64,000 nt of DNA from Adhaeribacter arboris (GTDB lineage Bacteria; Bacteroidota; Bacteroidia; Cytophagales; Hymenobacteraceae): the NCBI RefSeq assembly GCF_003023845.1, contig NZ_PYFT01000001.1, forward strand, positions 2,418,001-2,482,000, given 5' to 3'. The translations under genes were made by a program, and so were the position numbers. Of the stretch, positions 18,426-27,957 are shown piece after piece (positions within the stretch are counted from its first letter, which is position 1; every line of letters begins with the position of its first letter). The notes beneath the pieces were generated by a model. It was not told the DNA's origin, did not search any database, and worked only from the letters and a program-made list of their open reading frames with translations.

Positions 18426-20474
18426 ATGAAAAACTTAAATAACCTTTGCTACCTTTTCATTTTAGCAGGTTTGCTAGTAAGCGCTTGTCAGAGGAAGGAC
18501 AAAGAGAAAGCCCAAACTCCGGATTTGATAAGCAGTTACCGGGATACCACCGTTGCTCCTGGCAATGATTTTTTTCAGTATGCGAACGGCGCCTGGCTGA
18601 AAAAACACCCGATTCCGGCATCGGAAAGTAATTGGAGTATTGGCAAAGAAGTACAAAATGAAATTTACGCCCGCCTGCGGAAAATAAGCGAAACCGCCTC
18701 TTTTACCGAAGGAAATGCTGGAAGCAACGAACAAAAAATCGGTGATTTTTACCATACTGGCATGGATACGGTAAGTATTGAGAAGCAAGGAATAGAGCCC
18801 TTAAAACCCGAGTTAAACCGCATTACGGCCATAAAATCGAATGCTGAAATACCAACGGTGGTGGCTCGCTTACAAATACTAGGGGTAAATGCCCTCATTG
18901 GTCCGAATGTCGAGCAAGACGCGAAGAACAGCGAGCAAATGGCCCTTTACCTCTGGCAATCGGGCTTAGGATTACCCAACCGTGATTATTATTTTAATAA
19001 CGATAGCCGCACGCAAAATATCCGGAAAGAATACGGAAAGCACCTGGCCAAAATGTTTACGCTTCTGGGGCAAGACGTAGCTACCGCCAAACAAAACAGC
19101 GAACGGGTAATGCGCCTGGAAACAAGCCTGGCCAAAGCATCCCGCAAACTCGAAGACTTGCGCGACCCATACGCCAATTACCATAAAATGGCCATAAGTG
19201 AAGTAAATAAGCTCACTCTGGGTATTGATTGGCAAAAATGGCTCGGCCAAATGCAGGCTCAAAATCTGGATAGTGTCATTGTCGGTCAGCCCGAATTTTA
19301 CCGGACCGTAGGCCAGTTACTTAAAACTACTCCTCTCCCCGATTGGCAGGCTTACCTGCAGTGGCACTTGGTGCACGCTTTTGCCGAACAATTGCCCAAA
19401 GCATTTGACAACGAAAATTTCCGGTTTTACGGTACCGTAATGCAGGGCCGAACGCAACAACGCGCCCGCTGGAAACGGGTACTCGACGAAGAAGAAAGCG
19501 CCATGGGCGAAGTACTGGGTAAATTATTTGTAGCCGATTATTTCTCGCCCGCTACCAAAAAACGCTACGAAACCATGGTAGATAATGTAGTAGCTGCTTT
19601 CCGGGACCATATTCAACAATTAGATTGGATGACCCCACCCACCAAAGAAAAAGCGCTGACTAAGCTAAACAAAATCAAGAAGAAAGTAGGTTACCCAGAC
19701 AAATGGAAAGATTTCTCGGCTTTAAAAATTGACCGGTCTGCGTACGTGCAAAACGTAATGCGGGCCAACGAATGGTGGTACCGTTACCATTTAAATAAGT
19801 TGGGCAAACCCGTAAACCGGGACGAGTGGAGCATGACGCCCCAAACCTATAATGCTTACTATAACCCGAGTAACAACGAAATTGTACTGCCAGCCGCTAT
19901 TTTTGCCATTCCCGGTTTGCGCGACGAAGATGCCGACGATGCCATTATTTACGGTTATGCCGGTGCTTCTACCATTGGGCACGAGCTTACCCACGGCTTC
20001 GACGACCAAGGCAGCCAGTTTGATGCGCAGGGAAATTTAAAAAACTGGTGGGCTCCTCAAGACCAAACTTTGTTTAAGAAAAAAGTAAACGAAATAGTTA
20101 AGCAATTTAACGGTTACGTGGTGCTCGACAGCTTGCGGGTAAATGGCAAAGCCACGGCCGGCGAAAACATTGCCGATTTAGGCGGAATTGTTATTGCGTT
20201 AGATGCTTTTAAGAAAACGGAACAATACCAAAAAGGTGAAAAAATGGGCGGACTTACTCCCACGCAGCGCTATTTCTTAGGCTACGCGTTGGGCTGGCAA
20301 GGGCACCAGCGCGCCGAACGGCTGGCGCAGCAAATTCTTACCGACGTGCATTCGCCGGCCAACCTGCGGGTAAATGGACCCTTAGCCGATGTTCCGGAAT
20401 TTTACCAAGCCTTTAACGTACAACCTAACCAGCAACTTTACCGTCCTGATTCGCTACGGGTGAAAATTTGGTAA
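18426..20474 (+). CDS. M13 (neprilysin-type) zinc metallopeptidase lipoprotein
   Basis: A peptidase of 682 residues from the ATG at 18426. That start gives a clean lipoprotein signal (MKNLNNLCYLFILAGLLVSAC, Cys21). An upstream in-frame ATG at 18375 would overlap the previous stop and bury the signal, so it is less likely. The zinc motif HELTH is at 519-523, the third ligand Glu is in GENIADLGG (about 579), and the substrate-binding NAYYNPSNNEIVLPA block is intact. It cleaves oligopeptides in the periplasm or at the outer membrane. Probably cotranscribed with the DUF1343 gene. Confidence 0.93.
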   Translation: MKNLNNLCYLFILAGLLVSACQRKDKEKAQTPDLISSYRDTTVAPGNDFFQYANGAWLKKHPIPASESNWSIGKEVQNEIYARLRKISETASFTEGNAGSNEQKIGDFYHTGMDTVSIEKQGIEPLKPELNRITAIKSNAEIPTVVARLQILGVNALIGPNVEQDAKNSEQMALYLWQSGLGLPNRDYYFNNDSRTQNIRKEYGKHLAKMFTLLGQDVATAKQNSERVMRLETSLAKASRKLEDLRDPYANYHKMAISEVNKLTLGIDWQKWLGQMQAQNLDSVIVGQPEFYRTVGQLLKTTPLPDWQAYLQWHLVHAFAEQLPKAFDNENFRFYGTVMQGRTQQRARWKRVLDEEESAMGEVLGKLFVADYFSPATKKRYETMVDNVVAAFRDHIQQLDWMTPPTKEKALTKLNKIKKKVGYPDKWKDFSALKIDRSAYVQNVMRANEWWYRYHLNKLGKPVNRDEWSMTPQTYNAYYNPSNNEIVLPAAIFAIPGLRDEDADDAIIYGYAGASTIGHELTHGFDDQGSQFDAQGNLKNWWAPQDQTLFKKKVNEIVKQFNGYVVLDSLRVNGKATAGENIADLGGIVIALDAFKKTEQYQKGEKMGGLTPTQRYFLGYALGWQGHQRAERLAQQILTDVHSPANLRVNGPLADVPEFYQAFNVQPNQQLYRPDSLRVKIW

Positions 20475-20529
20475 TTTAGTCGATAGTCCCTGGGCGCTAG
20501 TCGATGGATATTAGTTTAGCGAATTACGA

Positions 20530-20919
20530 ATGTTTTTTGAACTTCTTTTACTATTATGCGCCGCTATCTTTATAGGCACCGGAATGAATGGTCTTATTGA
20601 AGCCCGGGAAAGAGCAAAATCCGGATTTCATACGAACGCGGTAGTAGTTAAGCTAGTGGGGGAATGGTCGCGCAGCAATAGCAAGATCACGTACCTTTAT
20701 TATCCTATTATCAAGTTTAAAGATAAGGCCGGCACAGATGTAGAGGGAAAACTTGAAGTAGGCACTTTCCCACCGTTTTACTACACGGGCCAAAAGATTA
20801 CTATTATTTATTTTGAAAACCAGATTTTTCCATCCAGCCGCTTTTCCAATGCGGTTGGATGGCTGATTATTCTATTGGGATTAGGAATTTTAGCTTACGG
20901 AATAACGCAACTATATTAA
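20530..20919 (+). CDS. DUF3592 membrane protein
   Basis: 129 residues with membrane helices at 3-20 and about 107-126 and a soluble beta-rich part between them (TYLYYPIIKFKDKAGTDVEGK). This is the DUF3592 layout, whose function is unknown. The G.G..IEARE and PPFYYTGQKITIIYF motifs fit the family. It starts 55 bp after the M13 gene and 29 bp before the YdcF-like gene, so it may be read through from upstream. Confidence 0.8.
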   Translation: MFFELLLLLCAAIFIGTGMNGLIEARERAKSGFHTNAVVVKLVGEWSRSNSKITYLYYPIIKFKDKAGTDVEGKLEVGTFPPFYYTGQKITIIYFENQIFPSSRFSNAVGWLIILLGLGILAYGITQLY

Positions 20920-20948
20920 CATCTTTTATTCATTAAGATACTTACATT

Positions 20949-21602
20949 ATGTCGCCGGAAACAATGGCTTTAGCGCAGCGCATTTGGGATTACCACCACG
21001 TTAACCACTCCTTACAACCCGCCGATTGCATTATGGTACTGGGCAGTCATGATTTACGGGTAGCCGAAAGAGGGGCTGAATTGTGGCTGCAAGGGTATGC
21101 GCCCTGGTTACTCTTTGCGGGCGGTTTAGGCCGATTAACTTTAGGTTTGTGGCAGGAAACGGAAGCCGAAAAATTTGCGAAAGTAGCCAGGCAAATGGGC
21201 GTACCCGAGGAAAAAATTCTGGTGGAAAGCCGTTCTACCAACACCGGCGAAAATGTAGCCTTATCTTATCAATTACTGCAACAACGCCAAATAAAAGTAG
21301 ACCGGTTTATTTTAGTGCAAAAACCTTACATGGAGCGCCGTACCCTGGCCACTTTCGAGAAACAATGGCCCGGCCCTAAAACGGAAATCTTAGTTACTTC
21401 ACCGCAAATAAACTTTACAGATTATCCCAACCAAGATGTTTCTATGGAAGAAGTTATTTCTATTATGCTCGGCGATTTGCAGCGCATTAAAATATACCCC
21501 GAAAAAGGATTTCAAACCTACCAACCTATCCCGGCTGATGTTCGGGAAGCGTTTGAACAGTTAGTGGCGCAAGGGTATACCGGTCATTTAATGCCAGAGT
21601 AA
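20949..21602 (+). CDS. YdcF-like protein (DUF218)
   Basis: 217 residues of the DUF218 (ElyC/SanA/YdcF) fold. The family signature is visible as CIMVLGSHDLRVAERGAEL, LLFAGGLGRLT and VESRSTNTGENVALS (about 96-110). No signal or membrane segment is seen, which matches the cytoplasmic YdcF branch that binds S-adenosylmethionine in E. coli rather than the membrane ElyC branch. Exact function is unknown. Last gene of the plus-strand run that starts at 17131. Confidence 0.85.
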   Translation: MSPETMALAQRIWDYHHVNHSLQPADCIMVLGSHDLRVAERGAELWLQGYAPWLLFAGGLGRLTLGLWQETEAEKFAKVARQMGVPEEKILVESRSTNTGENVALSYQLLQQRQIKVDRFILVQKPYMERRTLATFEKQWPGPKTEILVTSPQINFTDYPNQDVSMEEVISIMLGDLQRIKIYPEKGFQTYQPIPADVREAFEQLVAQGYTGHLMPE

Positions 21603-21999
21603 AGCAAGGGAAGTAATAAAACTTAAAGTTTCATTTTAGATCTTGTATTTGTCTATTTTTCTGACCAGTTAGTTTCTCCGAAAAGATTGAATTAAGCGCA
21701 ATACTTATTGCGGGAGAGTTTTTAAGTTATAGCAAACCATTGGAGAAATTCACTTAATCTTTATATATCTAAACGCTTATTCTGAATTTTACTATCTCCA
21801 GGTAAAGTTGTTCTTTACTTGGTTAATTCTAAAAAGCAGTTCAAGTTATATTTAGTGCGTTCAAGTAATAACCCAATCGGCTCGCTCGTTTACATTAATA
21901 ATACAGGCAAATAGAATAACCAGAAAGACCTAAAGCCTTTAGCTTGCAAGTTGATTAGCAGTTATCTATATTTCCTGCTTAATTTGGAAAACTATACGT
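21603..21999. other. Spacer with candidate promoter for the DUF2147 gene
   Basis: 397 bp with no supported gene. Near its end TTG (21944-21946) and TATATTTC (21967-21974) are 20 nt apart, one mismatch from the Bacteroidota consensus, and would start transcription about 20 nt before the ATG. Otherwise nothing was recognised. Confidence 0.4.
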
Positions 22000-22440
22000 A
22001 TGAAAAACGGATTATTAGTGTTGGTTCTTTTTTTAATGATGGTTGGTAATTTGGCGCTGGCCCAAGCCACCGACAATACTCCTATTGGAACCTGGACCAA
22101 CGAAGATAAAGAAGCAAAATTCGAAATATACAAGTGCGGCAATAAGCTGTGCGGCAAAATTGTCTGGCTAAAAGAACCTCTTCGCGAAGGCAAACCCAAG
22201 CTAGATAAATCTAATCCGGATAAAAATCTGCAGAACCGTCCTATTTTAGGCTTGGTTTTTATGCAAAACTTTAGTTTTGACGGCAATAATAAATGGGATG
22301 ATGGCACCATTTACGATCCGAAAAGCGGTAAAACGTATTCTTGCTACATGAAAGTTTTAGGTAAAGATAAAATGGAAGTGAAAGGGTACATTGGCATTTC
22401 TTTAATCGGCCGAACGCAAAACTGGACCCGGGTAAATTAA
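22000..22440 (+). CDS. DUF2147 secreted protein
   Basis: 146 residues: signal peptide 1-22 (cut after LAQA), then the DUF2147 domain. The domain pattern is clear: GTWTNEDKEAKFEIYKCGNK, a CGKIVWLKEP strand, a PKSGKTYSC motif and a C-terminal LIGRTQNWTRV. Two Cys pairs (about 46/51) may form a disulfide. The fold is a lipocalin-like barrel; function is unknown. Monocistronic, ended by a very strong bidirectional terminator. Confidence 0.85.
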   Translation: MKNGLLVLVLFLMMVGNLALAQATDNTPIGTWTNEDKEAKFEIYKCGNKLCGKIVWLKEPLREGKPKLDKSNPDKNLQNRPILGLVFMQNFSFDGNNKWDDGTIYDPKSGKTYSCYMKVLGKDKMEVKGYIGISLIGRTQNWTRVN

Positions 22441-22555
22441 GCAAGTAGTAGGTTTTACGTAATACGTTTTACGTTTACAAAATTTTGAATATCATTCACA
22501 TAAACCGAATGCAATACTAAACCAATTTGTTTTTCTACTTAAAATTATCTGCCCG

Positions 22556-22609
22556 CCCGTAAACAAAAAAGGTGCGCCTGCTAACAGGCGCACCTTTTTT
22601 GTTTACGGG
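22556..22609. terminator. Strong bidirectional terminator
   Basis: A perfect 25-bp stem (22556-22580 with 22585-22609) and a CTAA tetraloop. The stem includes the GC core GGTGCGCCTG and an A6/T6 tract, so it works in both directions. It lies between the convergent DUF2147 (plus) and GreA-like (minus) genes. Confidence 0.92.
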
Positions 22610-22743
22610 AAAAATAAAAGAACGAATGTATAGGTCAGGCTAATTACCTATTAGTAGTATCCGGGCAAAATTAATTTTACTACTGGTTAAATAAGGGTTA
22701 ACAGTATAAGATGTATTTAGTCTGGATACTTTTATCCTTTTAA

Positions 22744-23214
22744 TTAAAACACTTCTTCAATCCGGTATTGCTTATCCCGGAAAGTAAACGTATCACCGGC
22801 CGTTTTATCGGCCATGGCTTTAAAAATGGGCGACATAGTAGAAATGGCGTAGTATTTTTCGTTGTTTACCTGTACTTCGCCCACACTCGCCGAAACAAAA
22901 TACTTTTGCAGGTTGGTGTGAACGACCGAGCCCAAGGTGATTACTTTATTTTCTTTGGTGGCTACAATTCTTTTTAAAATGGCTAAAACCGTAATAGCTT
23001 CATCCATTTGTTTGGCAAACATATCGCGCTGAATCTGGCATGCTTCCCGAAAAGACTCAAACTTATCTTCAATCCCGGCTCCCTGGTGCTCATTGGCGCT
23101 TTCCTGCGCTTCGTCCATCGCACTTTTGGCGGTTTGAATTTGAACATTCTGAATCCGAAGGCATTCGCTGAGTAAACGCTGTTTTATTTCTAAATTTTTC
23201 GACGTTACTAACAT
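22744..23214 (-). CDS. GreA/GreB-like elongation factor
   Basis: 156 residues. The N-terminal half (1-80) is a long charged two-helix coiled coil, with acidic residues around the turn (AMDEAQESANEHQGAGIEDKFES). The C-terminal half has the FKBP-like pattern of Gre factors (VITLGSVVHTNLQKYFVS, AISTMSPIFKAMADKTAGDTF). This suggests binding in the RNA polymerase secondary channel. The usual bacterial GreA motif LSENAEYH is replaced, so whether it stimulates cleavage or only modulates polymerase is open. Some databases label such short proteins as ketoacyl synthases; nothing in the sequence supports that. Confidence 0.75.
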   Translation of the reverse strand: MLVTSKNLEIKQRLLSECLRIQNVQIQTAKSAMDEAQESANEHQGAGIEDKFESFREACQIQRDMFAKQMDEAITVLAILKRIVATKENKVITLGSVVHTNLQKYFVSASVGEVQVNNEKYYAISTMSPIFKAMADKTAGDTFTFRDKQYRIEEVF

Positions 23215-23554
23215 ACTTTAAAATTAATTGCTCTTATATCAAATAAATCTCGTGGCCGGAAAGAAAAAAATATAGTACTAATATTAAAGATAAACGTTTC
23301 GCTGAAGCAAAAAAAGTAAACAATTTTTTCGGGCAAATTTATTATATCTGGTTCATTTTTAGTTCAACCGGTAAAATGCAATTTCTCATTGCTTTCCTTA
23401 ACCGTTTTACTCTTTATGTTTAAACATTTACCTTTTTTATTAGGGTTTCTGCGGCGAAGTTTTAGACTAATGTTAAGTAAGTGTTAAACTATTTAAATCC
23501 GGAAATGTTATTTAAATTGTAAAACACCATGTTCCGTTTTTATTTACTAAATCT
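23215..23554. other. AT-rich divergent spacer
   Basis: 340 bp between the GreA-like gene (minus) and the unrecognised gene at 23555. There is an out-of-frame ATG at 23529 that opens a 50-codon frame overlapping the next gene; its product looks random. No repeat or hairpin stands out. Confidence 0.5.
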
Positions 23555-24154
23555 TTGTTACAAAATTTTAAATATCTTTTTTCTAAAAATAAAAGTTCAC
23601 AACCAAGTTGTCAACGGCAGGCCGGCTTTTGCCGGGCCGACCAGGAAGCCTATGCCCATTGGCTGCAACAAAAAACGTATTTAAACTGGACGCCGGAGTT
23701 TTTTAAGGCTTACCATTACGATAAAGCCGGCATTCGGCCTTCGTACCAACTCGAACGATTAGTGCAATTAGGGAAACAAGGCGTTATTTTTTTCTTTGAT
23801 GATCGGATTGGCGAGCAAAACTTTAAATTTCTGAATGAGTTTTTAAAAGATCAGGTTTTGCGGCTCGGGTATCGCCTGCATTCGGCCGATATCCGGACGA
23901 ATCTGAAGAACAATTACACCGAAACCATTTATAAGTATTATTTTACCCCGCCGCCTTCTTGCGTCGACGGCAGTATTCTTTGTAACCAACTTTACGGCAA
24001 TATTAGTCTGGATTTAATTCAACTTAACGCGCAGCCGGCCTTTATCCGGATAGTGGCCAATTCTTACCTAAGCTGTGCTTTCTCCCAAGCGCTTTCCTTC
24101 GACGACCTGCTTAGCCATATTTTGGCCCGACCCACCGAAACCGAAAAGCCATAA
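23555..24154 (+). CDS. Unrecognised protein with TTG start
   Basis: I cannot place this 199-residue protein. It has no signal or membrane segment and contains no Met after the first codon. An in-frame stop lies at 23513-23515, so TTG at 23555 is the only usual start. The composition is that of a folded cytoplasmic protein: aromatic-rich EAYAHWLQQKTYLNWTPEFF, a FFFDDRIGEQNFKFLNEFLK helix and a Cys-containing region (SCVDGSILCNQLYGN). The frame uses the same third-base preferences as its neighbours, which supports it as real. Probably specific to Cytophagales. Confidence 0.7.
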   Translation: MLQNFKYLFSKNKSSQPSCQRQAGFCRADQEAYAHWLQQKTYLNWTPEFFKAYHYDKAGIRPSYQLERLVQLGKQGVIFFFDDRIGEQNFKFLNEFLKDQVLRLGYRLHSADIRTNLKNNYTETIYKYYFTPPPSCVDGSILCNQLYGNISLDLIQLNAQPAFIRIVANSYLSCAFSQALSFDDLLSHILARPTETEKP

Positions 24155-24270
24155 CCCCAGCATTTACCCATAAATGTAAATTTTGCCCTTCTTTTTATTT
24201 ACGATTTAACCGGTAGTATTGTATTGTAAATTTTAGTAGCTTAAGCCTGCATTAGCATTTTTGGGTTTAC

Positions 24271-26454
24271 ATGAAATTCCGGTTACTACTCTTATTTATC
24301 CTAGTTTGTTTTGCCCTATCGGCCAGGGCTACGCATATTGTGGGCGGCGAATTTGAATTAGAACATCGCTCCGGCTCCAATTACCGCCTTACCCTGAACA
24401 TGTACTTTGATAATTTAAACGGCAATCCGGAAGCCCTAGACCGCGACTTGGTAGCCAGTATTTATGATAAGCAAACCGACGAGTTGGTGCAGCAAGTTTA
24501 CATGCCCCTTACTGCCTCTACGCCGGTTGCCTATACTTCTGTTGCTTGTACGAACGCATCTTTAAGTACCAGTAAACTGGTGTATACCAGCACGCTGCAA
24601 CTAAGCCCCAGTGTATATACCAGCCCATTAGGTTATTACGTTGTTTGGGAAAGATGCTGCCGTAATAATGTTATTTCTAATATACGATCCCCCGAAAGCG
24701 CCGGCCAGACTTTTTATTTAGAGTTTCCGGCCGTAGTTAAAGCTAATAAGCCATTCATTAATTCCTCGCCTAAACTTTTCCCCCCGCTCAGCGATTACGC
24801 CTGCGTAAACGAATTATTTTATTACGATTTTTCCGGTACGGATAATGACGGCGATTCTCTGGTGTATGAAATGATTACTCCGCTGAATGGCTACAGCTCT
24901 CCCGGCGATCCCTTACCTGAATTTCCTTCCAGTGGCCCTTATCCAACTGTCCGCTGGACCGCCGGTTTGGGCGTAGATAACCAGATTCCGGGCAACCCTA
25001 GTATTTCCATCGATCCATTTACCGGGCGCTTAGTCGTTCGGCCGAACCGCTTGGGTTTGTTTGTTTTTGGGGTTCGTTGCAATGAATACCGCGATAATGT
25101 AAAAATTGGCGAAACCCGTCGCGATTTCCAATTATTGGTTTTAAACTGCCCGACCAACGACAAGCCCCAGATTACCGCGCAGATGCAAGGACAAAAAACC
25201 TTTTACAAGGAAGGAGACACCTTGCGCCTGACGCCGGACGGAAACCATTGCCTCGATATTTTTATGACCGACCCGGACACCGATGAACCCCTCACGATTT
25301 CTTACCGGCCCGTTAATTTTTCCTTGACCGGCAATATTTTAAGTACCACCCAAGGCATAGTAAACCGGGGAGGAGCCAGAGATTCCTTAAAGGCCACCGT
25401 ATGTTTTCCGGGCTGTCTGGACTCGAAAGGTAAAACGTATTTGTTAGACGTAATGGTAAAAGACGATGGCTGCAGTTTGCCCAAAGCAGATACCGTTCGC
25501 CTGACCATTATTGCCGAACCAGTGCCTAACGAACCGCCCGCTATCCGTACTACCGCTCCCGACACCATTTTAACGGCTAAACTGGGCGATGTTATTTCTT
25601 TCGACGCCATAGGTACCGACCCCGACAACGAAGTAGTTACGGTAAAACTGGAACCGCGTAATTTTAATTTAGCCGGCCAAAAAATTTCTTTCCCTACTAC
25701 GTCCGGCACAGGGTCCGTTACGGTACCTTTCCGGTGGGAAATAGACTGTCCGGCAGCTGGTCAAAGTAGCTACCTACTCGATTTTTTGGCAACTTCAGTG
25801 GTATGTGGTCAGCCGGTTACTAAAACTACTACCGTGGAAGTACGCCTAGATAACCCGAACGCGCCCCCGCAATTAAGCACTTTACTCGAAGGAAAAACCA
25901 TCACTATTCCGTATGGGGGTTCGGTAAACGACTCTATTTTTGGTTTGGACCCGGATGTAAATCCGATTGTACTCAGCGCTGCCGGCGAAGATTTTAACCT
26001 GGCGGATTACGGCATGCAGTTTACTCCTGCTTCCGGTAATGGCTCAGCCCGTACTGCCTTCTCCTGGACTCCGGATTGCCGGACATTGGATAGAGAATCC
26101 TTTAAAGTAAATTTTTCGGTGCAGGAGCAAGCCTGTAATCCCAACCCCGCTACCATTAAAAGCGTGGTTTTTCTGGTGCAGCCTCCTAAATCAGCCAGCT
26201 TTATTCCGGCTAATATTTTTACTCCTAACGGCGATGGCCGGAACGATTATTTTCAGATGCCCAATTTACCCCCTGACTATTGCGAAAGCATTTTTGCCAG
26301 CATTATTATTTTTAACCGTTGGGGCAATAAGGTTTACAGCAGTACTAACCGCGAGTTTAAGTGGGATGGCCGGAATGCTACCGATGGCGTATATTATTAC
26401 CTGATTAAGTTTTCGGATAAGGAATTTAAAGGCCATGTAACCTTAGTTCATTAA
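24271..26454 (+). CDS. Secreted protein with gliding-motility-type (T9SS type B) C-terminal domain
   Basis: 727 residues. Signal peptide 1-20 is cut before THIVGGEFELEHR, a conserved mature start in this family. Residues 20-290 form a beta-rich N-terminal domain. Residues 290-640 hold repeated Ig/cadherin-like units, each with a TDPD, TDPDNE or LDPDVN calcium-type motif. The end (about 640-727) is the type B sorting domain: PANIFTPNGDGRNDYF, FNRWGNKVY, KWDGRN, DGVYYYLIKF. It is exported by the type IX system and held at or released from the surface. It may act in adhesion or matrix formation; no partner gene is adjacent. Confidence 0.92.
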   Translation: MKFRLLLLFILVCFALSARATHIVGGEFELEHRSGSNYRLTLNMYFDNLNGNPEALDRDLVASIYDKQTDELVQQVYMPLTASTPVAYTSVACTNASLSTSKLVYTSTLQLSPSVYTSPLGYYVVWERCCRNNVISNIRSPESAGQTFYLEFPAVVKANKPFINSSPKLFPPLSDYACVNELFYYDFSGTDNDGDSLVYEMITPLNGYSSPGDPLPEFPSSGPYPTVRWTAGLGVDNQIPGNPSISIDPFTGRLVVRPNRLGLFVFGVRCNEYRDNVKIGETRRDFQLLVLNCPTNDKPQITAQMQGQKTFYKEGDTLRLTPDGNHCLDIFMTDPDTDEPLTISYRPVNFSLTGNILSTTQGIVNRGGARDSLKATVCFPGCLDSKGKTYLLDVMVKDDGCSLPKADTVRLTIIAEPVPNEPPAIRTTAPDTILTAKLGDVISFDAIGTDPDNEVVTVKLEPRNFNLAGQKISFPTTSGTGSVTVPFRWEIDCPAAGQSSYLLDFLATSVVCGQPVTKTTTVEVRLDNPNAPPQLSTLLEGKTITIPYGGSVNDSIFGLDPDVNPIVLSAAGEDFNLADYGMQFTPASGNGSARTAFSWTPDCRTLDRESFKVNFSVQEQACNPNPATIKSVVFLVQPPKSASFIPANIFTPNGDGRNDYFQMPNLPPDYCESIFASIIIFNRWGNKVYSSTNREFKWDGRNATDGVYYYLIKFSDKEFKGHVTLVH

Positions 26455-26579
26455 AACCTAATCCTTTAACTGAAGCTAGTAGCCGTTTGCTCTTTATTTC
26501 TAGGCTACTGTACCGCTGGATTATTTACTAAATTGCCTTCAGCTTTAACCGGAGGATTATTATGGCGTTAGGTAATCTT

Positions 26580-27209
26580 TTAATTTAAAAACAGAAAAAC
26601 CAGGTAAATAAATACCCACAAAATATCCATAAAATGCCAGTAGGTGCACAACAAATTTATTTGTTGCCGGCGATAAGGATTACGAATAAAAACTAAGGCG
26701 CGGATTGGGTTAAGGGAAGCATGCAACGTTTTAAGCAACACAAACGAAAGATAACCAAAGCCTCCCAGTAAATGAATGCTGTGCAAAGCCGAAATAAAGT
26801 AAACGTACATACCCGAGCCACTGCGAAAAGGAATACCGTGCATCGCCATATCGCGCCACCCCGCCACCTGCGACCATACAAAAGACATTCCGAAGAGTAA
26901 AGTTGCCCAAAGCATAATTTTCACTTTCAGGAGGTCGTCTTGCCGGTAAAAAGAAGGAGCCCGGCTTATGGTAAAACTACTGCATATCAGCAGGATAGTA
27001 CTAATACTAAAGAATTTTGAAAAATGCCGGTTTATAGGACCTTCTTCCCACAAACGAGTCCGGATATAGGCTACGATTAAGATCAGAAACAAAACGGATA
27101 TGCCTACAATAACCAGATAGAGCATCATTAAAAAAGGATGCACTTTTTCTATGCGGGAAAAAGTAGAATTATTGGATGTACCAATCGTATTTTTCTTATC
27201 AGGCTCCAT
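26580..27209 (-). CDS. Orphan cytochrome c oxidase subunit III-like protein
   Basis: About 209 residues with five membrane helices. The subunit III pattern is visible: a first helix around 27-50, the central FGMSFVWSQVAGW helix, ISALHSIHLLGGFGYL (conserved His pair), and the C-terminal LLCTYWHFMDILWVFIYLVFLF. The ATG at 27209 is preferred over a GTG two codons earlier. Subunits I and II are not nearby, so this is a solitary gene, perhaps an accessory subunit of a heme-copper oxidase encoded elsewhere. Confidence 0.85.
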   Translation of the reverse strand: MEPDKKNTIGTSNNSTFSRIEKVHPFLMMLYLVIVGISVLFLILIVAYIRTRLWEEGPINRHFSKFFSISTILLICSSFTISRAPSFYRQDDLLKVKIMLWATLLFGMSFVWSQVAGWRDMAMHGIPFRSGSGMYVYFISALHSIHLLGGFGYLSFVLLKTLHASLNPIRALVFIRNPYRRQQINLLCTYWHFMDILWVFIYLVFLFLN

Positions 27210-27593
27210 AAGCACCTCGCTTCTTCCGGTAATGATAAATACACTAAGAACAGGCTTAAATTTACCTTACTCGACTTTTACCGGATAAATTATTCTATTT
27301 GCTAAAATTTTATAAAAAAGGCTAAGATATTACCAACTTATTTTACCAGTAATGCTAGTGACTGCTTCTTTTAAACGAACTGGTTACAACCGATTACGTA
27401 AACTTCGGGGTCTTATTACCTTAACGTAGGTATAACAAAAAACCGCTGGTATTGGCTCCGTTTTTTCTATCATTTTTCGTGCGTTTCCTAATTATTAAAA
27501 TTAATAGAAGTTGCTTAAAAAGTAAAACAGGCTTTTTATCGACGGCGGGTAAAGTTTACCTTTATTTAAACTTAAAATTTACTTTCTCCAGAA
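27210..27593. other. Spacer before transposase remnant
   Basis: About 380 bp with no supported gene. A 64-codon open frame starting at 27452 has a Phe/Lys-biased random-looking product and overlaps the remnant in another frame, so I do not call it. Confidence 0.45.
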
Positions 27594-27689
27594 ATGAAAA
27601 AGAAGTCTCTAAGAGTAACACCTGCGATGGAAGCTGGATTAACTAAAAAGCTAATGCGTATTAAGGATATTGTACGATTAACGGATTAA
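27594..27689 (+). pseudogene. C-terminal remnant of an IS transposase
   Basis: A 31-codon frame reads KKKSLRVTPAMEAGLTKKLM and then RIKDIVRL before a stop. The block LRVTPAMEAGLT followed by an amphipathic segment is the usual end of DDE transposases of the type whose C-terminus follows a NFCRxHxTLRxTPAMAAGLT motif. Upstream in the same frame nothing continues the match, so only the tail is left. An imperfect A/T-rich hairpin follows (27692-27719). Confidence 0.45.
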
Positions 27690-27780
27690 ATAAAAAAGAG
27701 AACTAAAACTCCCTTTTTTGTGGCTATATCTTTTTATCTTGTAATTAATTCCTATTGTCTAAATATTAAATTCAAATGCC

Positions 27781-27957
27781 ATGAAAAAGAAAGCACTACT
27801 ATTAGTTTTCTGTGTTTGTGCATTTTTCGTACTTATGGGATTGGGCACAATTTTAAAGGGAGATATTGAAAACAGAAAAGAAGCATTAATTATGGCTACC
27901 TACTTGCTATTTTTCTTATCAATTATGTTACTCATTACGCGACCAAAATTTGGCTAA
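27781..27957 (+). CDS. Small two-helix membrane protein
   Basis: A 58-residue frame from a good ATG. It has a basic start (MKKK), a first hydrophobic helix (about 5-23), a short polar turn (LKGDIENRKEA) and a second helix (about 36-52) before LLITRPKFG. The layout, with a positive-inside N-terminus and clean stop, is that of a real small membrane protein. I do not recognise a family. The gene stands alone on the plus strand. Confidence 0.55.
   Translation: MKKKALLLVFCVCAFFVLMGLGTILKGDIENRKEALIMATYLLFFLSIMLLITRPKFG

Noticed and set aside
27452-27646. 64-codon plus-strand frame overlapping the transposase remnant
   Set aside because: The remnant's own frame gives the recognisable motif; this one does not.
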